Assembly: GCA_964499485.1 (NCBI GenBank)
Contig: CAZCLF010000032.1
Location: 1 to 17,381, forward strand
Length of the DNA: 17,381 nt
Direction: 5' to 3'
Source of the DNA: Ga0074130 sp964499485
Lineage (GTDB): Bacteria > Pseudomonadota > Gammaproteobacteria > Burkholderiales > Rhodocyclaceae
A model generated the notes under the pieces. The model made no database searches, had not been told where the DNA came from, and saw only the letters and a list, made by a program, of their open reading frames with translations. Below are positions 7,518 to 14,512 of the stretch, in pieces. The position numbers were made by a program, and so were the translations under genes. How positions within the stretch are numbered: position 1 is the stretch's first letter; the number at the start of each line of letters is the position of its first letter.

Positions 7518-8777
7518 TTACGCCTTGATCTTGAAACTATTGGCGTACTTGGCTGGGTCCTTGGCGTCCCATACCACGCCGTCGATCAACTTGCTGGTGC
7601 GCATCTCGCTCTTCGGCAGTGACACACCCGCAGCCGTCGCGGCTTGCTTGTAGATATCGGTACGGTTGACCGCCTTGGCCACAGCCAGATAATCAGGATC
7701 GCTCTTCAGCAAGCCCCAACGCTTGTGCTGGGTCAGGAACCACATACCGTCGGAGAGATATGGGAAGTTGACTGCACCATCGTTAAAGAACTTCATGGCG
7801 TTCTTGTCATCCCACACCTTGCCAATGCCGTTGTCGTAGCGGCCGAGCATACGGGCAACGATGACTTCAGAGTCGGTGTTGATGTAGGACTTCTGCGCCA
7901 CAGTTTCGGCGGTCTTGTGCTTGTTGACGACGGAGGAGTCGATCCAGCGACCTGCTTCCAGAATGGCCGCGGTCATGGCGCGTGCGGTGTTCGGATACTT
8001 GGCAACCCACTCGGCCGAAGTGCCGAGCACCTTTTCCGGATGGTCAGTCCAGATGTCTTGCGTGGTGACGGCAGTGAAGCCAATCCCATCCATGATGGCG
8101 CGGTTGTTCCAAGGCTCGCCTACGCAGTAACCATCCATATTGCCAACGCGCATATTGGCAACCATTTGCGGTGGAGGCACGGTGATGGTCTTGACGTCCT
8201 TCATTGGGTCAATGCCATTGGCCGCCAGCCAGTAGTAAAGCCACATGGCGTGGGTGCCGGTCGGGAAGGTTTGGGCGAAGGTGTACTCCTTTTCCTTCTT
8301 CGCCACTAACTTGGCTAGGCTTGCACCGTCAGTTACGCCCTTGGCATTCAGTGCCTTGGCAAGGGTAATTGCCTGACCGTTGTTGTTCAGCGACATGAGG
8401 ATATTCATGTCTTTCTTTGGACCACCGATGCCGAGTTGCAGGCCATAAACAAGGCCATAGAGTACGTGGGCAGCATCCAGCTCGCCATTCACGAGCTTGT
8501 CGCGCACAGCAGCCCAAGAGGCTTCCTTCGACGGGATAATCTTGATGCCGTACTTTTCGTCGAACTTCTGTACTGCGGCCATGACCACCGAGGAGCAGTC
8601 GGTCAGCGGGATGAAGCCAATACGGACTTCCTTCTTTTCAGGCGCATCCGAACCGGCGGCCCAAGCGGCAGAACGCACGCCTGCGGGAACCAATCCCATC
8701 AGACTTGCCCCGGTCGCAACCGCGGTGGTGGACTTGATGAACTCGCGACGCGAGAAGCCTTGCTTCTTATCTTCCAT
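7518..8777 (-). CDS. nrtA: Nitrate/nitrite ABC transporter substrate-binding protein (Tat-exported)
   Basis: This is the periplasmic binding protein of the importer, of the NrtA/CmpA/NasF family. From the ATG at 8777 (419 aa) the N-terminus carries a twin-arginine signal (SRREFIKS, Arg10-Arg11), a hydrophobic stretch and a likely cleavage site near AAWA-A around residue 40. The mature protein starts with the family pattern VRIGFIPLTDCSSVVMA and contains GYCVGEPWNN, typical of the ligand-binding fold. The frame extends to 8825, but the ATG at 8777 has GGAGA about eight bases upstream and places the Tat motif properly. It is first in the nrtABD operon, behind a sigma-54 promoter and an ANTAR-type leader. 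With its export signal it is unlikely to act as the cytoplasmic NasS sensor, a related protein. Confidence 0.93.
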   Translation of the reverse strand: MEDKKQGFSRREFIKSTTAVATGASLMGLVPAGVRSAAWAAGSDAPEKKEVRIGFIPLTDCSSVVMAAVQKFDEKYGIKIIPSKEASWAAVRDKLVNGELDAAHVLYGLVYGLQLGIGGPKKDMNILMSLNNNGQAITLAKALNAKGVTDGASLAKLVAKKEKEYTFAQTFPTGTHAMWLYYWLAANGIDPMKDVKTITVPPPQMVANMRVGNMDGYCVGEPWNNRAIMDGIGFTAVTTQDIWTDHPEKVLGTSAEWVAKYPNTARAMTAAILEAGRWIDSSVVNKHKTAETVAQKSYINTDSEVIVARMLGRYDNGIGKVWDDKNAMKFFNDGAVNFPYLSDGMWFLTQHKRWGLLKSDPDYLAVAKAVNRTDIYKQAATAAGVSLPKSEMRTSKLIDGVVWDAKDPAKYANSFKIKA

Positions 8778-8807
8778 CGTTAATGTCTCCGTATGTTTCA
8801 TTCGCGC

Positions 8808-8863
8808 AAAAAAAAGCGGCGTCACAAGTAAACCTTCAGTGAAGAAGGAGAACTTGGACGCCG
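8808..8863 (-). terminator. Intrinsic (attenuator) terminator in the nrtA leader
   Basis: In the leftward RNA, CGGCGUC (8863-8857) pairs with GACGCCG (8823-8817), and CAAGU (8856-8852) with ACUUG (8829-8825). An inner CCUUC/GAAGG stem has a six-base loop, and eight U residues follow (8815-8808). It lies before the nrtA start codon, so it must be bypassed for nrtABD expression. Its 5' arm overlaps the second hexaloop hairpin (8856-8869), so the two folds are mutually exclusive. Confidence 0.93.
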
Positions 8864-8899
8864 TTGTCCGCTGATCGCTCGAATCGCCGTTGACCCGAG
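8856..8899 (-). promoter_or_regulatory. Dual-hexaloop ANTAR-responsive RNA element in the nrtA leader
   Basis: Two hairpins with identical six-base loops AACGGC stand in tandem in the leftward transcript. P1 (8899-8878) is CUCGGGUC-AACGGC-GAUUCGAG, an 8-bp stem with two G-U pairs. P2 (8869-8856) is GGAC-AACGGC-GUCC. Both loops have A at position 1 and G at position 4, the signature of RNAs bound by ANTAR-domain antiterminators. An eight-base linker separates them, and P2 overlaps the 5' arm of the terminator that follows. The neighbouring nasT gene encodes an ANTAR protein, its natural ligand. The fold was worked out by hand. Confidence 0.9.
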
Positions 8900-8912
8900 A
8901 TAAACACTACTC

Positions 8913-8929
8913 AGCAAGCCCCATGCCAG
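8913..8929 (-). promoter_or_regulatory. Sigma-54 (RpoN) promoter of nrtABD
   Basis: Read leftward, CTGGCATGGGGCTTGCT matches the sigma-54 consensus YTGGCACGRNNNTTGCW at every defined position except one (T for C). The GG and GC elements have correct -24/-12 spacing. The start point is predicted at about 8902, two or three bases before hairpin P1, so the ANTAR element would be at the very 5' end of the RNA. An NtrC-type activator is expected. Confidence 0.88.
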
Positions 8930-9030
8930 GAGCACCACATTTCATTCAAATGACTGTGGTAGCAAGGAACTAGGAGAAAACGCAGTACCCTTTGATGCTG
9001 ATTGAAGGGTGTTTGTCAGGGAGGGATTTG

Positions 9031-9047
9031 TGCAACATGGCGGTGCG
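9031..9047 (-). promoter_or_regulatory. Candidate NtrC binding site (enhancer)
   Basis: Leftward, CGCACCGCCATGTTGCA matches the NtrC consensus TGCACCAAAATGGTGCA at 12 of 17 positions, including most of both arms. Its centre is about 137 bases upstream of the predicted sigma-54 start, a usual enhancer distance. It partly overlaps a perfect palindrome, CGGTGC-GAAT-GCACCG, at 9041-9056. The site was inferred by eye; ntrC itself is not in the window. Confidence 0.5.
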
Positions 9048-9077
9048 AATGCACCGAAATGGGGTGCGGCGAGGGGC

Positions 9078-9686
9078 TTAGAGAAGCATCTTGGCCATGG
9101 CAATGACATCGTGCGCGACGTCATTGAGCGGAAGCCCGCGATCCATGGCGAGTTTGCGCAGGGCGGCATACGCGCCCTCCTCGTCGAGACCGCGCGCTTT
9201 CATGAGGATGCCTTTGGCGCGATCGACGGTAATTCGGTCGGACAGCTTGCGTGTCGCTTCGTCGCGCTCGCGCTTCAGTTCGCGGTATTCCTCAAAGCGC
9301 GCCATTGCGACTTCGATCAAGGGCTGAATACGGTCCGCTTTCAAACCATCCACCACGTAGGCCGAGACGCCAGACCGCATGGCCTCACGCATGATGGAAC
9401 TGTCACGTTCATTGGCAAACATGAGAACGGGGCGCGGCATGTCGCGCTCTAGTACTGCAAGGTGCTCAAGCGTGTCACGCGACGGCGATTCCGTCTGGAT
9501 CAGGATGACGTCCGGGCGCAAACGCTGCACTTGATCCGACAGGTCCAAGGTATCCGGCACTAATGCCGCCACCTGATAGCCTGCGACAGCCAGCCCCGCG
9601 CAAATCTCAGCGGCACGCCCTTGTGATTCGTCGATCACCAAAACACTGAGCATTTTTTGTGCGGAGATGGAGGGACGGATAGACAT
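9078..9686 (-). CDS. nasT: NasT-type ANTAR antiterminator (receiver-ANTAR)
   Basis: This is an RNA-binding antiterminator expected to act on the nrtA leader just downstream. The 202-aa protein has an N-terminal receiver-like domain (about 12-135), a helix rich in Glu and Arg, and a C-terminal ANTAR domain with the pattern DRAKGILM, then EEGAYAALRKLAM and a final amphipathic helix (about 145-200). The receiver looks degenerate: where the phosphorylated Asp is expected there is Gln64 (ILIQTESPSRD), and the usual conserved Lys is missing (YVVDGL). Phosphorylation control is therefore unlikely. NasT normally pairs with the nitrate/nitrite-binding protein NasS, which is not seen here. The start could be 9686 or the ATG at 9653, which gives the usual MLSVLVIDES terminus; neither has a clear ribosome binding site. 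It lies 52 bases after the receiver-PP2C gene and is probably cotranscribed. Confidence 0.92.
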   Translation of the reverse strand: MSIRPSISAQKMLSVLVIDESQGRAAEICAGLAVAGYQVAALVPDTLDLSDQVQRLRPDVILIQTESPSRDTLEHLAVLERDMPRPVLMFANERDSSIMREAMRSGVSAYVVDGLKADRIQPLIEVAMARFEEYRELKRERDEATRKLSDRITVDRAKGILMKARGLDEEGAYAALRKLAMDRGLPLNDVAHDVIAMAKMLL

Positions 9687-9738
9687 GTCGGGATTGGCTA
9701 TAAATAGGCTGACATTTTACCCTACGGTGATTAGGGTT

Positions 9739-10947
9739 TTAGTGCGCCGTCGAGTTGGCCGATCGACGGCAATCCACAATCAGGAGCGACACGTCATCAT
9801 CCGGTTCCTGCTTGATCAACTGTGCCTGAAAGCCACTGCGTACATGGTCGAGCAAGTCCTGCCCGGGCGGGCAGGACTCGAGCAAGGCAATAAAGCGCTC
9901 CTGACCAAATGCCTCACCATTGCTGATAGGCATTTCCAGCAAGCCATCCGAACACACGACCAAGCAATCACCACACTGCCAATCAATGCGCGCATGGGTG
10001 AGCAGGTCGTCCTCCGTCTCAATGATTCCAAGAGCCAAATGGTCCGATGTAAAGATGCGTTGCACCTTACCGTCAGCGCCAAGCCACACCAACACAGGCA
10101 GACCGCCAACCCAGATATCGGCCTGTTGCGTGACCGGGTCAATACAGATCATGGCGCCTGCGACAAATCGGTCCGTCGGCAATGTGGCAACCAGTTGTCG
10201 ATTCAACTCACCAATCAAATGCGGTAACGTGGGTGGGGAAGCTGCCTCAACCAAGCTGTAGAACACGCTGAGCACGGGCATTACGCTGATGGCGGGAGCC
10301 AAGCCATGCCCGCACCCATCGGCCAGCATGGCGAACAACTTGCCATCGGCAGCGCGCGCCGCTGCGACGATGTCGCCGCTGAAGTCTCGTGCTGGAGACA
10401 CCCAATAACGCACACTTGGATCGCTCAAGCCCGGACGTGCCATCTGGCGCTCAACAATATCCCGCGTCAGGGCATGTTCACGATCTTGCAGTTCGCGATA
10501 GGCCTCGATACGGCGCTGCAGGTAAACCATGCGCCGGAGAGATCGTAGCTTGGCATCCAGCACAATGAAGTTAATCGGCTTAGACATAAAGTCATCACCG
10601 CCCGCATCCAGTCCGTCGATCAAATTGTCATTGCGATCGAGTGCAGATACGAAGATCACCGGAACCCAGCGCTGGCCAGAGACCTCGCGGATACGCTTGG
10701 TAGCCTCATAACCATTGACCTGCGGCATCATGACATCCATGAGGACAACGTCTGGACGCTCGTTCAAGAACACCTCCAGCGCCTCATCACCATCGCTGGC
10801 GCCAAGAAAAATATAGCCAAGGCGTTCTAGGAACACCTTGAGAATTTGTCGATTAACGGCGGTGTCATCCACCACCAGGACTTTTAGGGTGGATTCATCA
10901 GCTGACGCGGGGCCAGGAGAAGTGGGGGCATTTACAAGCTGCGTCAT
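9739..10947 (-). CDS. Response regulator with PP2C/SpoIIE-type phosphatase domain
   Basis: This is a two-domain signalling protein of 402 aa. Residues about 22-140 are a complete receiver with acidic pocket Asp27-Asp28, phosphorylated Asp71, Ser101 and Lys123. A short coiled linker follows (about 140-170). Residues about 175-395 are a PPM/SpoIIE serine phosphatase with metal-binding aspartates in DFSGD (Asp191), LADGCGHG (Asp210), CSDG (Asp334) and DDDVSLL. Such proteins usually dephosphorylate a STAS-type anti-anti-sigma protein when the receiver is phosphorylated. Its ATG overlaps the stop of the upstream receiver-HATPase gene by four bases (ATGA), so translation is probably coupled. No STAS gene is visible in the window; the target may be encoded elsewhere. 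Confidence 0.92.
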   Translation of the reverse strand: MTQLVNAPTSPGPASADESTLKVLVVDDTAVNRQILKVFLERLGYIFLGASDGDEALEVFLNERPDVVLMDVMMPQVNGYEATKRIREVSGQRWVPVIFVSALDRNDNLIDGLDAGGDDFMSKPINFIVLDAKLRSLRRMVYLQRRIEAYRELQDREHALTRDIVERQMARPGLSDPSVRYWVSPARDFSGDIVAAARAADGKLFAMLADGCGHGLAPAISVMPVLSVFYSLVEAASPPTLPHLIGELNRQLVATLPTDRFVAGAMICIDPVTQQADIWVGGLPVLVWLGADGKVQRIFTSDHLALGIIETEDDLLTHARIDWQCGDCLVVCSDGLLEMPISNGEAFGQERFIALLESCPPGQDLLDHVRSGFQAQLIKQEPDDDVSLLIVDCRRSANSTAH

Positions 10948-11849
10948 GGTGTTGAAAGAGTCGGATCTGTTCGATCTGTCTGTATGGTTGCAACTGCGGT
11001 ATTCCCGCAGCCAAGATATTCAAGACTGGAAAAACACAGCTGTTTGGCCATGGCAATGCCGCGCCCATTTGGATCATAGGCGCGCTCGGGATCAATCGCT
11101 AGATACCGTTGCCAGTCAAAGCCTGTGCCACAGTCAGTGACGGTAAAAATCAAGGCGTTATCAGTTTGGCGCACTTCGACGCTGGCTTTACGCCCAGCCT
11201 GTTCTGCCAATGAGAGTCGCCGCTCGATTTCGGCTTCCCACGTATCTGCGAGGCGTAAGGCACGCTTCTGTTCGTAGCAGATACCGAGATTGCCATGCTC
11301 AACGGCGTTAATAAGCAATTCGGCCAATCCCATCGCGGCAAGCTCGGGTTGCGGGCAGCGCAAACTCAGCAAATGCGCCAATGTCCTTGCCTCGGTGAGT
11401 GTTGAAAACTCGAACACGTCACCGACGAGACGATCCTGACCATCGAGGGGCGCCGCGGGCGAGGCCATCGGGGTAAGCGCCGCATGAACAATTGCCAGTA
11501 GTTCACGCCCGGAATAGGGCTTCGCGAGGTAATAGAACGCACCCGCGGCAATCCCCTCTCGGACCTCCACTGGCGAACTGGCCGCAGTTTGCATGACAAC
11601 CGGCACTTGCTTGAAGCGGGCATCCTCTTTGAGGCGCCGCAAAAGCTGGATACCATCCATCCCGGGCATCATGCGGTCAAGGAGGATCAGGTCATAGGGG
11701 TTTACTGTGAGTGCGTCGAGATGCGCCCATGCATCGAGTGAGGATGCGTAACTTAAAACCTCACAAGGCATCTCTTCCAGATGCTCTGCGATGATTTCCA
11801 AATTCATTGGCTCGTCATCAATCACCAGGATTTTGGGGGATGCGGGCAT
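10944..11849 (-). CDS. Response regulator with HATPase (anti-sigma-type kinase) domain
   Basis: The 301-aa protein has an intact N-terminal receiver (Asp11-Asp12, phosphorylated Asp58, Thr88, Lys110) and a C-terminal GHKL ATPase of the RsbW/SpoIIAB-like type. The ATPase shows an N-box ELLINAVEHGN (Asn181), a G1 box DCGTGFDW (Asp239) and a lid NGRGIAMAK (261-269). It lacks the dimerisation/phospho-acceptor His domain of a histidine kinase, so it is probably a protein serine kinase or a binding switch. It starts 23 bases after the histidine kinase gene and overlaps the PP2C gene by four bases. The pair resembles HsbR-like partner-switch regulators, with kinase and phosphatase halves on separate receiver proteins. 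The pairing is inferred. Confidence 0.88.
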   Translation of the reverse strand: MPASPKILVIDDEPMNLEIIAEHLEEMPCEVLSYASSLDAWAHLDALTVNPYDLILLDRMMPGMDGIQLLRRLKEDARFKQVPVVMQTAASSPVEVREGIAAGAFYYLAKPYSGRELLAIVHAALTPMASPAAPLDGQDRLVGDVFEFSTLTEARTLAHLLSLRCPQPELAAMGLAELLINAVEHGNLGICYEQKRALRLADTWEAEIERRLSLAEQAGRKASVEVRQTDNALIFTVTDCGTGFDWQRYLAIDPERAYDPNGRGIAMAKQLCFSSLEYLGCGNTAVATIQTDRTDPTLSTP

Positions 11850-11872
11850 GAGGGCTTTCGAGTTGTGAGGAC

Positions 11873-13669
11873 TCAGTTTAACAAAGTTGCCGCGGTGGTA
11901 TCGCCCGTTTGGACTGGTAACAAGACCTCGAAAACTGCACCACCGTCCTCGCCGTTGCGGGCTGTAATGCTGCCCTGATGGGCGTTCACGATCTCGCGAC
12001 AGATGGCGAGCCCCAAGCCTGTGCCACCGGCACCGGTACGTGTTTCACTGCTTTGCACAAACTTCTCAAAAATAAGTTCGAGCTCCTCCAGCGGAATGCC
12101 AGGGCCCTCATCCGCAATTGATAGGCACATGGCGGGACAGGCCTCACTATCAGTCGCACGCCGCCCAAGGCGCAGTTGAGAAGGTAATAGTGTCACGACG
12201 ATGCGACCAGCCTGAGGTGAAAAGCGAATGGCATTAGACAAGAGATTGGCTATCACTTGCCGGAATCGCAACCGATCCAGAGACATCACACACACAACAG
12301 TTTTAGGGGGAAGCGTGAGCATGATCTTCTTTTGTTCCAACAGCGAGGCATACTCTTCCGCAACGTCCTCGATCAATGCCACCAGATTGGTTTCCTGAGG
12401 CTGAAGAATCATCATGCCCGCCTCAAGCTTGGACAAATCAAGCAAATTATTGATCAGCACAAGCAATCGCTCACCACTCGTGACGATGCGAGAAAAGTAA
12501 TCTCGCATTTTTTCAGGCGTGCCCTTGTCTGCACGCTCTTCGCCAAGGCGCGCAAAGCTCAGGACTGCATGCATCGGGGTTCTGAGTTCATGGGACATAT
12601 TGGCAAGAAATGCGGAGCGCGCATGCAGAGCTTGCTCAAGATCATTCTTTACCTTGAGCAAGCCAGCAGTACGCTCTGTCACCAGAGCCTGAAGGTTGTC
12701 ACGATGCATTGCGAGCTGACGCTCCGCGTCAACGCGCGCGCTGACATCGACGGCCATACTGAACAGCTCGACAACAGCTCCTTCAATCACCACAGGAAAG
12801 AGGGTGAGCAATAAAGTGAGGCGGCGGCCGTTAGGTAAGCGTAAATTGACTTCATGCGGCCCAAAGGTGCGTTGCTCAATCCAGGCATCCTCAACAGCGC
12901 GCTCAAACACTTGTTGCTGCCGAGGCTCAAGAATGATGTCTTGCAGGCGACTACCAAGGGCTTGGGCAGCGGTAAAACCAAAGAGGTTTTCGCTGGCTTT
13001 ATTCCAGTGCGTGAGTACGCAATTTCGGTTAAACCCCTGGACAGCGACCAAAGGGGTTTGCTCAATAGCCGCAGAAAACTCGGCAATGGCACGACGCAAC
13101 TCGGTGACATCATGGTGCATGCCCACAATCAGGGGTTCCCCCTGCGCATTTGAGGCGTAGCGCTCCGTGACGATGTAATTGCGACGGGTGTTGCTCACTT
13201 TATCAATCAGAGTGAGCTCAAAGACCTGATCTGCTTTTGATGTCAGCACAGCGGTATCAGCGTCACTGAGTCGCTTGGCTTGTTCAAGTGGCATCAGTTC
13301 ATGGACTGTTTTCCCAATCAGCGCCGCTAGGGGTTGGCCTGCGCGCTCAACATAAGCTCGATTCGCCATGATGAGACGCATGTTGCTGTCTTTCACTGAT
13401 ACCGGCTCTGGCATCACGTCCAGCACCGTACGAATTAAAGCAGCCTCGCCTAAGTCACTGTTAACGAGGGCTTCTAGCCGCCGTTTGGCCCGCCATAATA
13501 AAAACCAGCCCGCCCCCGCCAGGCAGAGCACGGCGCTGAATGCAATTAGCCAAGTGCCTGATTGGGGCGACACATCGAGACCAGCCGCATGGGGACTTGC
13601 TGAAGCAATGCATGTCAGTAGCCCCCCGCCAATACGAGAGGCAACGTTAGCCGGCGGCCTGAAGCGCAT
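11873..13669 (-). CDS. Membrane-anchored PAS-PAS hybrid-free sensor histidine kinase
   Basis: This is a sensor kinase expected to phosphorylate the two receiver proteins encoded just downstream. Numbered from the ATG at 13669 (598 aa): a hydrophobic N-terminus that may be a signal segment (to about 30), a transmembrane helix (about 40-59), two PAS domains (about 78-190 and 195-315), a coiled coil, HisKA with His360 in MSHELRTP, and HATPase with N-box Asn475/Asn479, G1 ADEGPGIP (Asp520) and G2 GTGLGLAI (549-556). The periplasmic part is very short, so sensing is probably cytoplasmic or in the membrane, through PAS. It has no receiver domain of its own. The frame opens at 13720, inside cbiX; the 13669 start still overlaps the cbiX stop by 23 bases and is uncertain, with no clear ribosome binding site. 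Confidence 0.88.
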   Translation of the reverse strand: MRFRPPANVASRIGGGLLTCIASASPHAAGLDVSPQSGTWLIAFSAVLCLAGAGWFLLWRAKRRLEALVNSDLGEAALIRTVLDVMPEPVSVKDSNMRLIMANRAYVERAGQPLAALIGKTVHELMPLEQAKRLSDADTAVLTSKADQVFELTLIDKVSNTRRNYIVTERYASNAQGEPLIVGMHHDVTELRRAIAEFSAAIEQTPLVAVQGFNRNCVLTHWNKASENLFGFTAAQALGSRLQDIILEPRQQQVFERAVEDAWIEQRTFGPHEVNLRLPNGRRLTLLLTLFPVVIEGAVVELFSMAVDVSARVDAERQLAMHRDNLQALVTERTAGLLKVKNDLEQALHARSAFLANMSHELRTPMHAVLSFARLGEERADKGTPEKMRDYFSRIVTSGERLLVLINNLLDLSKLEAGMMILQPQETNLVALIEDVAEEYASLLEQKKIMLTLPPKTVVCVMSLDRLRFRQVIANLLSNAIRFSPQAGRIVVTLLPSQLRLGRRATDSEACPAMCLSIADEGPGIPLEELELIFEKFVQSSETRTGAGGTGLGLAICREIVNAHQGSITARNGEDGGAVFEVLLPVQTGDTTAATLLN

Positions 13670-14015
13670 AACGAGCCATGGCGGCAAGCATTTCCGGTGC
13701 CTCCCCCAATGAAGGCACAACGCGTACGCGCAAACGGGGGTAACTTGCCATCGCGGCTTCAGTCAGCTTTGGCAGATCCTCCCGAACATGGCTGCCCGCA
13801 GAGATAAACACCGGAACAACCACGATTTCTTCTGCGCCATTGGCCGCAAGTCGGTCAATTGCCTCACCAAATGAAGGCTCCATTAACTCAAGAAAACCTA
13901 GCTCAACTTGTGCGTCCGGCTGTTGTTTTTCAATTTCGTTACGCAACAGATGAAACGGCTCAGCCCAAGCTGGGTTACGTGAGCCATGTCCAAATAAAAC
14001 GATCCCTTGCTTCAT
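13647..14015 (-). CDS. cbiX: Sirohydrochlorin chelatase, short CbiX type
   Basis: This is a small metal chelatase that inserts Fe2+ (siroheme) or Co2+ (cobalamin route) into sirohydrochlorin. The 122-aa protein is the single-domain CbiX(S)/SirB-like form, with metal-binding His10 in FGHGSRNPAW and His76 in ISAGSHVREDLP. The start at 14015 has GGAG seven bases upstream; the frame is open to 14099, but the extra residues are not family-like. The siroheme role is favoured because nirB in the same locus needs that cofactor and no cobalamin gene is near. It is first in the leftward regulatory run, overlapping the kinase gene, and divergent from rplU. Confidence 0.9.
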   Translation of the reverse strand: MKQGIVLFGHGSRNPAWAEPFHLLRNEIEKQQPDAQVELGFLELMEPSFGEAIDRLAANGAEEIVVVPVFISAGSHVREDLPKLTEAAMASYPRLRVRVVPSLGEAPEMLAAMARYALQAAG

Positions 14016-14098
14016 GTAATGCTCCATTCTGCTGTCCCCCACACAATACCGTGCTTTTACGGCGCACGGGCGCCTCCCGGCACAAAGCAGACAAGGCA

Positions 14099-14127
14099 TT
14101 GACAGACATAAGAAAAGCCTCTAGAAT
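14099..14127 (+). promoter_or_regulatory. Sigma-70 promoter of rplU-rpmA
   Basis: A perfect -35 hexamer TTGACA (14099-14104) and a -10 hexamer TAGAAT (14122-14127, five of six matching TATAAT) are separated by exactly 17 bases. Transcription is predicted from about 14134, giving a short leader before rplU at 14164. This is as strong as expected for ribosomal protein genes. Confidence 0.85.
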
Positions 14128-14163
14128 CTTCGGTTCTTTGTAGTACTTTTAACGGAGTTCCCT

Positions 14164-14475
14164 ATGTACGCGGTCATAAAAACCGGTGGCAAGCAGTATC
14201 GTGTTGCCGCTGGCGAAAAACTTAAAGTAGAACAGATACCGGCAGACGTGGGCGCAGAAATCACTTTGGATCAGGTACTTATGGTCGGTGAGGGTGAGTC
14301 GGTGAAAATCGGCACCCCATTGATCAGCGGTGCAACTGTCACTGCCAAGGTGATCGCGCACGGTCGTCACGATAAGGTCAAGATCTTCAAGATGCGTCGT
14401 CGTAAGCACTATCAGAAGCATCAAGGCCATCGCCAGAACTACACCGAAATCGAGATCAGCGGCATCGCCGGCTAA
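14164..14475 (+). CDS. rplU: 50S ribosomal protein L21
   Basis: This is a structural protein of the large ribosomal subunit that binds 23S rRNA. The 103-residue protein has the L21 start MYAVIKTGGKQYRV, the middle VKIGTPLISGATVTAKVI and the basic C-terminal signature KMRRRKHYQKHQGHRQNYTE. The length is normal. GGAG lies eight bases before the ATG. It is directly followed by rpmA (37 bases), the usual bacterial pairing, behind a consensus sigma-70 promoter. Confidence 0.98.
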   Translation: MYAVIKTGGKQYRVAAGEKLKVEQIPADVGAEITLDQVLMVGEGESVKIGTPLISGATVTAKVIAHGRHDKVKIFKMRRRKHYQKHQGHRQNYTEIEISGIAG

Positions 14476-14512
14476 TCTTTAGCACTACTGACAGAATCAA
14501 GGAGCCAGCACC

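Noticed and set aside
8778..8825. Longer N-terminus for nrtA
   Set aside because: It would run into the U-tract of the leader terminator and push the Tat motif inward; GGAGA precedes the ATG at 8777.
8987..9010. 24-base imperfect palindrome (ACCCTTTGAT/ATTGAAGGGT) after nasT, considered as a terminator or an FNR box
   Set aside because: No T-run follows directly on the minus strand, and the right half matches FNR poorly; kept only as a possible weak hairpin.
9719..9737. ACCCTA/TAGGGT hairpin between the PP2C gene and nasT
   Set aside because: The stem is only six pairs and no T-run follows in the leftward direction, so it is not evidence for a transcript end before nasT.
14049..14069. CCGTGC/GCACGG hairpin upstream of cbiX
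   Set aside because: Short stem with a nine-base loop and no T-run; no recognised regulatory RNA motif.
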